DNA from: Gemmatimonadaceae bacterium
Lineage (GTDB): Bacteria > Gemmatimonadota > Gemmatimonadetes > Gemmatimonadales > Gemmatimonadaceae
Length of the DNA: 64,000 bases
Direction: 5' to 3'
NCBI GenBank assembly: GCA_036003045.1
Contig: DASYSS010000065.1
Location: forward strand, 1-64,000
Part shown: positions 25,441 through 33,589 of the stretch, in pieces
Position numbering within the stretch: position 1 is the first letter of the stretch
How the letters are laid out: each line of letters opens with the position of its first letter
The notes under the pieces: generated by a model
Told to the model about the DNA's origin: nothing
What the model saw: the letters and a program-made list of their open reading frames with translations, nothing else
Database searches by the model: none
Translations under genes and position numbers: made by a program

Positions 25441-25992
25441 TCAGCGCGCCGCGGCAGCCTGCGAAGTGATCTCGCGTTCGTCATGCGGGGCGTCCGCCTC
25501 GACCGTTCGCCGCCGCACCTGCTCGACCACCTCGAACCCGAGCGCGGTCCAGGCGTCGACGGCGACTCGTGACGAGGCGGCGTTGTGCAAGCGCATCTCG
25601 CCGAGGCCACGCTCCTCGCACCACGCCTCGGCGGCGCGCACGAGGGCTCGCATCACGCCGCGGCGCCGCGCCGACGGCACGACGTAGACGGACGACACAT
25701 AGCAGTAGCGCTCCGGCAGTACGAGCGGCGAGCCGCGGACGTCCACGGCTCGCAGGATGCCGACGGCCTCTTCGCCGAGTTCGGCGAGAAACAGGCGCTC
25801 GTCGTTCGCGACGATCTGCGCGTGGTAGAGGTCGAATGCGCGGTCGACGACGTCCTGATGAAGGTTGGCGTAGAGCGGGTGATCACCGTACTCACGGAGC
25901 AGCGCGAGCCGCAGCGAGACGACCGTGCCCAGATCGCTCGGTTGCGCGCGCCGCACCGTGACACGGCGCGGTGACTCAGGTCGGGCCGCCAC
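25441..25992 (-). CDS. GNAT family N-acetyltransferase
   Basis: The 183-residue protein contains a GNAT fold: VRRAQPSDLGTVVSLR, a middle strand region with YCYVSSVYVVPSARRRGVMRALVRAAEAW (strand 4 and the acetyl-CoA loop RRRGV), and LHNAASSRVAVDAWTALGFEVV at the C-terminus. The substrate is unknown. I chose GTG 25992 because AGGA lies about 8 bases upstream, giving a 17-base overlap with the MoxR gene. GTG 25956 would give a shorter product that keeps all the motifs. Confidence 0.8.
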   Translation of the reverse strand: MAARPESPRRVTVRRAQPSDLGTVVSLRLALLREYGDHPLYANLHQDVVDRAFDLYHAQIVANDERLFLAELGEEAVGILRAVDVRGSPLVLPERYCYVSSVYVVPSARRRGVMRALVRAAEAWCEERGLGEMRLHNAASSRVAVDAWTALGFEVVEQVRRRTVEADAPHDEREITSQAAAAR

Positions 25993-27451
25993 CGAAGAGA
26001 TCCTGGTTCGGCCGCCGTCGCGGTTCCGGCGCGGCACGTCCGTATTGCCCACCGTCGCTGCGCGAGATCTTCTTGCGCGCGACGAGCGCTTCCAGCACGA
26101 GCTCGCACGCGGCGACCGCGGTGCCGGCGTCGTCGTCCGCGGCAAGCCCGACGTGCCGCACGATGCGGGTGAGGTCGGGGACGATCTCGAATCCCCCGAG
26201 GGCGATTTCCGCGCGTGCGTCGTCCGCGACCTGAAGCGCGCCGCCTTCGTCGAACCACATGATGATGTCGTCGACGTTGACGCCGCCCGCGCGGTCGTGG
26301 AACGTCGCGTCGGCGGCGCGGCGAATCAGCTCGCGCGCGATGGTGGGACCGCCGACCAACTCGCCTTCGTACTCCAGCTCGATCTTGCCGGTGATCGCCG
26401 GAAGCGCGGCGTAGATGTCGGACACACGCGGCACGATCTCGGCGTCGCCGGACACGATCGCGCGACGCTCGGCGTTGGAGACCACGTTCTCGGTGACGGT
26501 GATCGGCATGCGTTGCGACACGCCCGACCGCTTGTCGATGCGACGGTCGTTGCGCGCTTCGAACGCGATACGCTCGATCAGCTCGGCGATGAAGTCCGGG
26601 ACTCGCACGGTGCGGCTGTCGCGCTTGGTCCACGCCTCCTGTCGCGTGATGTCCATCCCGAGTTCGACGGTTGCCGGGTAGTGCGTGACGATCTCGCTGC
26701 CGATGCGATCCTTGAGCGGCGTGATGATCTTGCCGCGAGCCGTGTAATCTTCGGGGTTCGCGGTAAAGCAAAGTTGCACGTCGAGCGGAAGGCGGATTGG
26801 GTAGCCTTTGATCTGGACGTCGCCTTCCTGCATCACGTTGAAGAGGCCGACCTGCACCTTGCCGGCGAGGTCGGGCAGCTCGTTGAGCGCGAAGATGCCG
26901 CGGTTCGCGCGCGGCAGCATTCCGTAGTGGATGGTCAACTCGTCCGAGAGCAGATGACCGCCGCGCGCCGCGCGGATCGGATCGAGGTCGCCGATCAGGT
27001 CGGCGATCGTGACGTCGGGCGTCGCCAGCTTCTCGACGTAGCGGTTCTCACGCCCCACCCATGCGATCGGGGTGTCGTCGCCCGCCTCGGCGAGGACGTT
27101 TCGCGCGTGTTTCGAGATCGGCGCGAACGGATTGTCGTTGACTTCGCTGCCCGCCACGATCGGCATTGCGTCGTCGAGCAGGCTGACGAGCGCGCGCAGA
27201 ATGCGCGACTTCGCCTGGCCGCGCAGGCCGAGGAGGATGAAGTTGTGGCGCGAGAGCACCGCGTTGATGAGCTGCGGCATGACGGTGTCCTCGTAGCCGA
27301 TCACGCCGGCGAACAAGGGGCCCGCGCCGCGCTGACAGAGCCGCTCGAGCAGGTTGTAACGCATTTCGTCCTTGACCGAACGGAACGCTCGATCCGGGAC
27401 GCCGTACGGTGAGCGCTTGAGGGCGCCGAAGGTCTCTGGGTGCGCCTGCAC
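25976..27451 (-). CDS. MoxR / Mg-chelatase-like AAA+ ATPase
   Basis: The 491-residue protein has a helical N-terminus (about 1-60). The AAA+ core follows, with Walker A LGLRGQAKSRI and a Walker B-like segment RGIFALNELPDL in which Asn replaces the usual Asp. Sensor 1 is QLCFTANPEDYT, and PITVTENVVSNAERRA belongs to the lid region. The conserved IKGYPIRLPLDV strand marks the ChlI-like subgroup. MoxR ATPases act as chaperones, often with VWA proteins. The VWA protein at 13813-15093 is the candidate partner. The GTG start at 27451 has GGAG 7 bases upstream. It heads the operon with the GNAT and kinase-like genes. Confidence 0.87.
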   Translation of the reverse strand: MQAHPETFGALKRSPYGVPDRAFRSVKDEMRYNLLERLCQRGAGPLFAGVIGYEDTVMPQLINAVLSRHNFILLGLRGQAKSRILRALVSLLDDAMPIVAGSEVNDNPFAPISKHARNVLAEAGDDTPIAWVGRENRYVEKLATPDVTIADLIGDLDPIRAARGGHLLSDELTIHYGMLPRANRGIFALNELPDLAGKVQVGLFNVMQEGDVQIKGYPIRLPLDVQLCFTANPEDYTARGKIITPLKDRIGSEIVTHYPATVELGMDITRQEAWTKRDSRTVRVPDFIAELIERIAFEARNDRRIDKRSGVSQRMPITVTENVVSNAERRAIVSGDAEIVPRVSDIYAALPAITGKIELEYEGELVGGPTIARELIRRAADATFHDRAGGVNVDDIIMWFDEGGALQVADDARAEIALGGFEIVPDLTRIVRHVGLAADDDAGTAVAACELVLEALVARKKISRSDGGQYGRAAPEPRRRPNQDLFGGGPT

Positions 27452-27556
27452 GACAATCTCCGATTTGCAGCAAGACGGACCGCGACCATCGCGGCCCCTC
27501 AGTGCAATGAGGCGACAAGCCTCTGCGGGCGCAAGACCGAGAGAAACCCGAGGCTT

Positions 27557-29671
27557 CTAGTCGGCCAGCCCGACTTCCACGAGGTTGTCGTAGAACACGG
27601 GTCCGCGCCCGAGGTCGGTCTCGCGCTGCGACGTGGTCTGGTTCGCGTTGGCGCCGTCGGCGGCAAATTTGCCCCACCAGATCGACGGCGCCCATACCAC
27701 GCCGGGGCGGATCGAGTCCTCGACGCGCGCCACCGCGGTGAACGCGCCACGGTCGTTGTGCACGACCACGCGGGCTCCGACGCCGATGCCGCGCTCCTCG
27801 GCGTCGACGGGATGGAGCAGGCACTCGGGCTCGCGTGCGCCACGACGCAGCGCCCCGATGTTCACGAAGGTGGAATTCAGGAACTGGTGGGCCGGCGAGG
27901 AGATCAGCGTCAGCGGGTACCGTTCGGCGAGCTCGGGCACGGATTCGGGGAACTCGTACGGCGCGGTGAATGTCGGCACCGGATCGATTCCCATCTGCTC
28001 CAAGCGCGGCGAGTGGAACTCGCATTTGCCCGAGGGCGTAGCGAAACCGCCCTTCTCATAGGGCATGTACGGCGTCGGCACGTTGAGGCGCGTCCACCCT
28101 CGCTCCATCAAGGTCTCCAGCGACACGCCCTGCATCTTCTCGTGCGTCGAGTCGAGCGCCTGCCGAATGAGGGTCAGGTCGTCGTCGCGCAGCGACGGAT
28201 GGTCGAGCCCCATGCGGGCCGCGATGCGGCGGAAGATCTCGCTGTTGGGGAGCGACTCGCCGAGCGGCTCGATCGAGGGTTGGTTGAGCGTGACGTAGTG
28301 GTGGCCGTACGACAGGTGCAAATCCCAGTGCTCGAGCTGCGTCGTCGCCGGCAGAACGATATCCGCGTAGTCGGCGGTGTCGGTCTGAAAATGCTCGAGC
28401 ACGACGGTGAACAGATCCTCCCGTCGCATGCCTTCGAGCACCGCGTTACGGTCCGGCGCGACGGCGGCCGGGTTCGAGTTGTAGACGATCAGCGCGCGCA
28501 CCGGCGGTCCGCCGACGCCGCCATCCTTGGTCGTGAGCGCCTCGCCGAGGCGGATCATGTTGATCGTGCGAACCGGCGGCGAGAAATCGGGACGCTCGAC
28601 GAGCGCGGTGTTGAACTTGTAGTTCTGGCTCGACGACAGTTGCACGCCGCCGCCGGCCCGCCGCCAATGGCCGGTCAGCGCGGGGAGACAGGCGATGGTG
28701 CGCACGGCCATGCCGCCGCCGCCGTGCCGCTGCAGCCCGTAATTGACGCGGATGAACGCGGCCTTCGCGCGTCCGTATCGCTCGCCGAGCGAAACGATCA
28801 CCTCGGGGGCGACGCCGGTGATTCGCGCGGTGTGCTCCGGCGTGTACTCGCGAGCGCGCTCGCGCAGCGCGTCGATGCCGGTGGTGTAGCGCGCGATGTA
28901 GTCGTCGTCCTGTAGCCCGCGCTCGAGCACGACGTGCATCATCCCGAGCGCGAGCGCCGCGTCGGTTCCCGGACGAAGTCCGATCCATTCGTCGCACTGC
29001 GCAGCGGTGCGTGTGCGGATCGGATCGATCGCGATGATCGGCGCGCCGCGCGCCTTCGCCTCGAGGACGAAGGGCCACATGTGCGGATTCGACGTCAGCG
29101 TATTCGTTCCCCAGAGCAGCACCATGTCGCTCTGGGGAATTCCTTCCGGGTCGGCGCCGACGTTCGCGCCGACGGTCATCTGCATTCCGATCTTGCCGGG
29201 CGTCGAGCAGATCGTGCGGTCGAGCATCGACGCGCCGATCAAATGGAAGAAGCGCCGGTCGATCGATTGCCCTTGGACGACGCCCATCGTGCCGGCGTAC
29301 GAATACGGCAGGATGGATTGCGGGCCATCGCGCGAATTCCGAATCGCGTTCAGCCGCTCAGCGATCTCGTCGAGGGCGTCGTCCCACGAGATGCGCGCAA
29401 ATTTTCCTGAACCTTTGGGGTCGACCCGGCGCATCGGATGGAGCAGCCGGTCCTCGTGATAAGTTCGCTCGATGTATCGATTGACCTTCGCGCAGAGGAA
29501 GCCGCGGGTGAACGGATGCTCCGGATCGCCGGTGACGCGAACGGCGCGGCCGGCCTCCACGGTGACGAGCATCGCGCACGTGTCCGGGCAATCGTGCGGG
29601 CACGCGCCTCGCACGACGCGCATCTGAGACGCGTTCGGATCGAGCGCGGCCGACGCGACGGTGGGAGTCAT
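27557..29671 (-). CDS. Molybdopterin-dependent oxidoreductase (DMSO reductase superfamily)
   Basis: The 704-residue protein starts at ATG 29671 (MTPTVASAALDP). A [4Fe-4S] site is formed by CPHDCPDTC and a distant Cys (Cys24, 28, 32, 60). The molybdopterin domains follow: RISWDDALDEIAERL, SDMVLLWGTNTLTSNP, ADIVLPATTQLEHWD, and a C-terminal MGD-binding domain (about 590-704, with SSPAHQFLNSTF and HPVDAEERGIGVG). There is no twin-arginine signal, so it is predicted to be cytoplasmic. It has no adjacent electron-transfer or membrane subunits, and the substrate is unknown. A formate-dehydrogenase-like or thiosulfate/polysulfide-type role cannot be decided. Confidence 0.9.
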   Translation of the reverse strand: MTPTVASAALDPNASQMRVVRGACPHDCPDTCAMLVTVEAGRAVRVTGDPEHPFTRGFLCAKVNRYIERTYHEDRLLHPMRRVDPKGSGKFARISWDDALDEIAERLNAIRNSRDGPQSILPYSYAGTMGVVQGQSIDRRFFHLIGASMLDRTICSTPGKIGMQMTVGANVGADPEGIPQSDMVLLWGTNTLTSNPHMWPFVLEAKARGAPIIAIDPIRTRTAAQCDEWIGLRPGTDAALALGMMHVVLERGLQDDDYIARYTTGIDALRERAREYTPEHTARITGVAPEVIVSLGERYGRAKAAFIRVNYGLQRHGGGGMAVRTIACLPALTGHWRRAGGGVQLSSSQNYKFNTALVERPDFSPPVRTINMIRLGEALTTKDGGVGGPPVRALIVYNSNPAAVAPDRNAVLEGMRREDLFTVVLEHFQTDTADYADIVLPATTQLEHWDLHLSYGHHYVTLNQPSIEPLGESLPNSEIFRRIAARMGLDHPSLRDDDLTLIRQALDSTHEKMQGVSLETLMERGWTRLNVPTPYMPYEKGGFATPSGKCEFHSPRLEQMGIDPVPTFTAPYEFPESVPELAERYPLTLISSPAHQFLNSTFVNIGALRRGAREPECLLHPVDAEERGIGVGARVVVHNDRGAFTAVARVEDSIRPGVVWAPSIWWGKFAADGANANQTTSQRETDLGRGPVFYDNLVEVGLAD

Positions 29672-29689
29672 GTTCGTCAAGCTAGGAGA

Positions 29690-29724
29690 TCTCGGCAGAC
29701 CGAACCAGCCCCAATGGGCCGAGA
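29690..29724 (-). other. Inverted repeat in the oxidoreductase leader
   Basis: TCTCGGC and GCCGAGA (7 bp) flank 21 bases just upstream of the molybdopterin oxidoreductase start, with CCCATTGGGG inside. I could not match it to the Moco riboswitch. It may be an operator or a chance pairing. Confidence 0.3.
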
Positions 29725-29787
29725 CGACCCTGCGTCGATGCGAGGAACTCGTTGATTTGAGCCAACTTGACTCACGGCGAACCACTC

Positions 29788-29815
29788 TTGACACGCCCCC
29801 CGGGGCCCATAAGTT
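29788..29815 (+). promoter_or_regulatory. Promoter of the small lipoprotein gene
   Basis: A perfect TTGACA is followed after 16 bases by TAAGTT. The -10 box ends 73 bases before the ATG at 29889. The gap contains no other gene on the plus strand. Confidence 0.6.
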
Positions 29816-29888
29816 TCACGCCGCTAACCCGAGCCCGTCGCGTGCACGAACCACGCGGAACTCTCGTCCTACTCTTCAGGAGATTGTC

Positions 29889-30089
29889 ATGAAGCGCCTG
29901 GCTGTCGTTGCCGCTGTGCTCGCGATTGTTGCCGCATGCTCGAAGTCCGAAAGCGCCGCCAAAGACACGACGCCGCCCGCGATGGCGCCCGCTCCGTCGG
30001 CCGCGCCCGCCGATACCGGCATGAAGATGGACAGCAGCAAGATGAACATGGACACGACGAAGAAGGACACGACGAAGAAGAAGCCGTAA
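29889..30089 (+). CDS. Small Met/Lys-rich lipoprotein
   Basis: The 66-residue protein has a lipoprotein signal peptide with the lipobox VAAC (Cys near residue 19). An Ala/Pro-rich linker follows, then a tail of Met, Asp, Ser, Thr and Lys (TGMKMDSSKMNMDTTKKD, then TTKKKP). A strong ribosome site, AGGAG, lies 6-7 bases before ATG 29889. A promoter and a good terminator flank it, so it is a genuine monocistronic gene. I do not recognise the family. The methionine spacing could bind a soft metal such as Cu(I), but that is speculation. Confidence 0.8.
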   Translation: MKRLAVVAAVLAIVAACSKSESAAKDTTPPAMAPAPSAAPADTGMKMDSSKMNMDTTKKDTTKKKP

Positions 30090-30113
30090 GCTTCCTCGTT
30101 CGGTGTCACATGG

Positions 30114-30147
30114 GCGCGACCGCCACCGGTCGCGCCTTTTGTTTTTC
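30114..30147 (+). terminator. Intrinsic terminator of the lipoprotein gene
   Basis: GGCGCGACC and GGTCGCGCC form a perfect 9-bp stem with the loop GCCACC, followed by TTTTGTTTTTC. Confidence 0.93.
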
Positions 30148-30157
30148 TAATGCCGGT

Positions 30158-31156
30158 TCAGCGGTGCTCGCGCCACCACCGAAAGGCCTCAGGCACGCCG
30201 ACTTCGGGATGTACGGTCGGCGCCCAACCGAAATCGTCGCGCGCGCGCTCCGACGTAAACGGGTTGTCTCGCGTGAGCAGCGACAACGACGCGCTCGAGA
30301 CGATGCTCAACGCGCCGCCGGTCAGCGCGCGCGAGACCGCCTTCACGGCCCGCAGCGCGCCGCGCGCGACCGGCAACGGCAGCTTCACCAAGCGAACGCG
30401 CTTGCCGAGTCCTTCGGCGGCCAGCTCGTAGAAGCGCCGCACCGTGACCTCGAAATCGTTGGCGAGGTTGTAGGCGCGCCCGCCCGCCACCTCGCTCGTC
30501 GCGGCGCGCACGACGCCATCGGCGACGTTCTCCGCATGCACCAGCGAGAAAATCGCGCCGCCTCCGCCGATGAGCGGCGCGAAGCCGCGCGACAACATCC
30601 GCCCCATGCGCGGCACGAATTGACGATCTCGTTTTCCATAGATGACCGTCGGGCGGAGCGCGGTCGCCCAGATCTCACCCGTCGAGTGCGCTCGCATCAC
30701 GAGCTCCTCGGACTCGCGTTTGGAGCGCGCGTAATGCGCTCCGTCCGGCAACGGCGCCAGCGGCGTGGTCTCGTCGGTCTTCGAACCGTCGTTTCGATAT
30801 CGCCCGCTGGGCCCGTACACCGCGACGCTGCTCAAGTGAACGAGTCGCGCGCCGGCGGCCTTGGCTGCGCCGATCGCGTGCGAAGTGCCGTCGAGATTGA
30901 CACGCCGAAATGATTCCCAGCCGCCGCGCGGCGTGATCGCCGCCGCCGTATGAAAAATTGCCTCGCAGCCGGCGGCGCCTCGCGCAAAACCGTCGGCGTC
31001 GAGGACGTCGCCGATCACGCATTCGCCGCCGAGCGTCTCGATCATGCGCGAGTGCGATCGGACGAGCACGCGCACGATCCATCCGTCGCGCACGAGACGT
31101 TCGACGACGTGCGACCCGACCAACCCCGTGCCGCCCGTCACGAGCGCGCGCGGCAC
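30158..31156 (-). CDS. NAD-dependent epimerase/dehydratase (extended SDR)
   Basis: The 332-residue protein has the Rossmann glycine motif TGGTGLVGSH (about 7-16), the acidic GDVLDADG segment, HLSSVAVYG, the catalytic YARSK (Tyr and Lys) and RPTVIYGKRD. It belongs to the extended SDR group and resembles dihydroflavonol reductase or 3-beta-HSD-like epimerases. The substrate is unknown. The GTG start at 31156 lies 7 bases after the ygfZ stop, so it is the last gene of the glc operon. Its end faces the lipoprotein terminator at 30114-30147. Confidence 0.85.
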   Translation of the reverse strand: MPRALVTGGTGLVGSHVVERLVRDGWIVRVLVRSHSRMIETLGGECVIGDVLDADGFARGAAGCEAIFHTAAAITPRGGWESFRRVNLDGTSHAIGAAKAAGARLVHLSSVAVYGPSGRYRNDGSKTDETTPLAPLPDGAHYARSKRESEELVMRAHSTGEIWATALRPTVIYGKRDRQFVPRMGRMLSRGFAPLIGGGGAIFSLVHAENVADGVVRAATSEVAGGRAYNLANDFEVTVRRFYELAAEGLGKRVRLVKLPLPVARGALRAVKAVSRALTGGALSIVSSASLSLLTRDNPFTSERARDDFGWAPTVHPEVGVPEAFRWWREHR

Positions 31157-31163
31157 GCTCGCG

Positions 31164-32258
31164 TTACGCCGAGAAGGGAAGCGCCGCTACGTCGACTTGC
31201 TGCTCGCCATGCTCCGAGCGCGCTGTCAACGACGCTCCCGGGCTCACCTCCCGCCGAACCATTCCGATCGCGATACCGCCCAACCGCGGCGACGACACCG
31301 CGCTGCGCACGTCGCCCACGTGATTGCCGGTGTCGTCGATCAGTTGCGCGCCCGTCGGCGGGGGCGAACCGGCCGATCGCAAACCGCGCAGATGGCGATT
31401 CACGTGGCCGCGGAAATGCACACGGGCCACGACCTCTTGCCCGATGTAGCAGCCCTTCGTGTACGAGATCGCGTCGAGCTCGTCGAAGTTGGCCTCCTGC
31501 GGGATCGTGCTCTCATCCATGTCGATCCCCCACTCGGGGCGACCGGCTTCGACACGCGCGATCTCCCACGCCGCGAGTCCGGCCGGCACCGCGCCCGCCG
31601 CGACCGCATCGCGCCACGCGCTATCGAAAATCTCGAACGGCACGAACAGGTCGTAGCCCTCGAGGCCGAGATCGGGGACGCGCGCGATCAGCACTTCGGC
31701 TCCGTGCACCGTCGCCGTCACGTTGTCGAACGGCGCCAACCCGCCCAGCGTGTCGGCCGCGACGCCGGTGAGTCGCGAGACGATGCGCCGCGCGTCCGCG
31801 CCGAAGATCCCGATGTCCCGGATCGCGTGCGAATCGTCGCGATATCCGGAGACCCGCGGATTCACGTACTTCTTCACCATCGCCAGGAAGCCGGGCCATG
31901 CGCGAGGCGGAGTATCCACCAGGTACGACGAGGCGACGGGTGTCGCGAAGATCCGCAGATCCGCGACGATGCGTCCCTTCGCCGAAAGCGCGGCGGCGTA
32001 ATGGCCGTGTCCCGGAAGGGTGCCGATGACGTCACTCGTGACGAGCCCGGTGAGCGCTTCGCCCGACTTCTCGCCGAAAAAACGCATCCGCCCGCGAAAG
32101 CTGCGATCGATGACGATCGCTCCCGTGCGAAGCGCGGCGAACTCCACGGCCACATCGGAGTAGGCGACCACCACCTCGTGTCCGCCGAGCTCCATCGTCG
32201 CCGGCAGAGTCGCCGCGGCGCGTGGAGTCGCTTCAGGGTTGAAGTGCGGACTGCTCAT
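31164..32258 (-). CDS. ygfZ: YgfZ/GcvT-domain folate-binding protein
   Basis: The 364-residue protein has the GcvT-like fold with the YgfZ signature KGCYIGQEVVAR (about 280-291), including the conserved Cys. YgfZ-type proteins use tetrahydrofolate in the synthesis or repair of certain iron-sulfur proteins. It starts at ATG 32258, overlapping the glcF stop by ATGA (32255-32258). Placement directly after the Fe-S subunit of glycolate oxidase fits a maturation role, though this link is inferred. An upstream extension to 32396 runs into glcF and is rejected. Confidence 0.9.
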   Translation of the reverse strand: MSSPHFNPEATPRAAATLPATMELGGHEVVVAYSDVAVEFAALRTGAIVIDRSFRGRMRFFGEKSGEALTGLVTSDVIGTLPGHGHYAAALSAKGRIVADLRIFATPVASSYLVDTPPRAWPGFLAMVKKYVNPRVSGYRDDSHAIRDIGIFGADARRIVSRLTGVAADTLGGLAPFDNVTATVHGAEVLIARVPDLGLEGYDLFVPFEIFDSAWRDAVAAGAVPAGLAAWEIARVEAGRPEWGIDMDESTIPQEANFDELDAISYTKGCYIGQEVVARVHFRGHVNRHLRGLRSAGSPPPTGAQLIDDTGNHVGDVRSAVSSPRLGGIAIGMVRREVSPGASLTARSEHGEQQVDVAALPFSA

Positions 32259-33589
32259 GTCGTCGCCCTCGTCTCGTTCCGTTCCGCCGCCGCCGTCGCC
32301 GCCGCCGCATAGCTCTCGTCGAGCAAGTCCATGGGGTGCGCGACTGTCACCCGCGAGCCGGCCCGCAACAGCCCCGCGCCGATTTGCATCATGCAACCAG
32401 GGTTCCCGGTCGCGACGATGTCCGCTCCGGCTGCTTCAATGTTCTTCAGCTTGCGTTGCAATACCAGATCCGACGTTTCCGGTTCGACAAGATTGTAAAT
32501 CCCGGCGCTCCCACAGCACATCTCGCTCTCGACCAACGGCACGAGTTGAAGGCCCGGTATGGCGCGAAGTGCGGCGAGCGGCGGATTCGCGACGCGCTGG
32601 GCGTGGAGCAAGTGGCAGGGCGCGTCATACGCGACCTTCATTTGCACGGTGCCGCCAGGGCGCGGACCCGCGACGGCGACCAGCTCGGACACGTCTCTCA
32701 CCTTTGCCGCGAACCGATCGGCTCGCTCGCGCCACACGGGGTCGTCGGCCAATAGCTGGGCGTATTCCTTCATCGCGGCGCCGCAGCCGGCGGCATTGAC
32801 GCACACGAAGTCCACGGCCGCTCGCTCGAAGGCCGCGATGTTGCGCCGAGCGAGTCGGCGCGCGCCTTCGGCATCACCGGCGTGCGCGTGCAGCGCCCCG
32901 CAACAGCCCTGTCCCGCCGCGGACGTGACCGCGTACCCGTTCGACGCCAGAACGCGTTCCGTCGCGCGATTCGTCTCGGCGAACAGTCCTTCCATGACGC
33001 ACCCGGTGAGCGGTGCGACGCGGCCTCGATCACCGGCTCGCCCGTTCACGCCGTCGCGGTCGCGCCGGCGGCGGTCGACGCGGCGGCTCGTCGAGCTCAG
33101 CATCGCCATCGAGAAGCCGATTCGCCCCGGAAGCCGCGACATCAGCCGTGCGATTCCGGTCGCTCGCAGAACTCGCCCGCCGAACATCGCGAGCCCGAGC
33201 AGCGCCGGTTGTTCGAAGGTCGACAAGATGAGGCGAGCGACCCGCGGCAACGGCCGATGCTCGCCGATGGTCTCGCGCGTCGCCTCGAGCAGAAAACCGT
33301 ACGGAACGCCGGACGGACACGCGGTTTCGCACGCGCGGCAGCCGAGGCAGCGATCGATGTGCGTTTGCACGCTTTCGTTGGACGTGTCGAGCGTTCCATC
33401 GTAGACGGACCGCATCAACACGATTCTGCCGCGCGGACTGTCGTTCTCGTCCTCGAGCGTGACGTACGTTGGGCACGCCTGAAGACAGAAGCCGCAGTGC
33501 ACACACGCGTCGAGTCCGACCCGCTGTCCCGCGAGCGGCGTCCCGGGAATGGCGCATTCGGCAACGCCCGAAGAAACGGACCGCGTCAT
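32255..33589 (-). CDS. glcF: Glycolate oxidase iron-sulfur subunit
   Basis: The 444-residue protein has two [4Fe-4S] motifs, CVHCGFCLQACP (about 30-41) and CLGCRACETACP (about 83-94), then two cysteine-rich CCG domains with GCCGALHAHAGD and EMCCGSAGIYNL. GlcF passes electrons from the GlcD/GlcE flavoproteins to the membrane quinone pool. The start at ATG 33589 overlaps glcE by ATGA. The order glcD-glcE-glcF is the classic operon. A lactate-utilising relative is possible, but the three-gene context supports glycolate. Confidence 0.92.
   Translation of the reverse strand: MTRSVSSGVAECAIPGTPLAGQRVGLDACVHCGFCLQACPTYVTLEDENDSPRGRIVLMRSVYDGTLDTSNESVQTHIDRCLGCRACETACPSGVPYGFLLEATRETIGEHRPLPRVARLILSTFEQPALLGLAMFGGRVLRATGIARLMSRLPGRIGFSMAMLSSTSRRVDRRRRDRDGVNGRAGDRGRVAPLTGCVMEGLFAETNRATERVLASNGYAVTSAAGQGCCGALHAHAGDAEGARRLARRNIAAFERAAVDFVCVNAAGCGAAMKEYAQLLADDPVWRERADRFAAKVRDVSELVAVAGPRPGGTVQMKVAYDAPCHLLHAQRVANPPLAALRAIPGLQLVPLVESEMCCGSAGIYNLVEPETSDLVLQRKLKNIEAAGADIVATGNPGCMMQIGAGLLRAGSRVTVAHPMDLLDESYAAAATAAAERNETRATT

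Noticed and set aside
29690-29724. Molybdenum cofactor riboswitch upstream of the molybdopterin enzyme
   Set aside because: Only a 7-bp inverted repeat is present. The conserved Moco motif blocks are absent.
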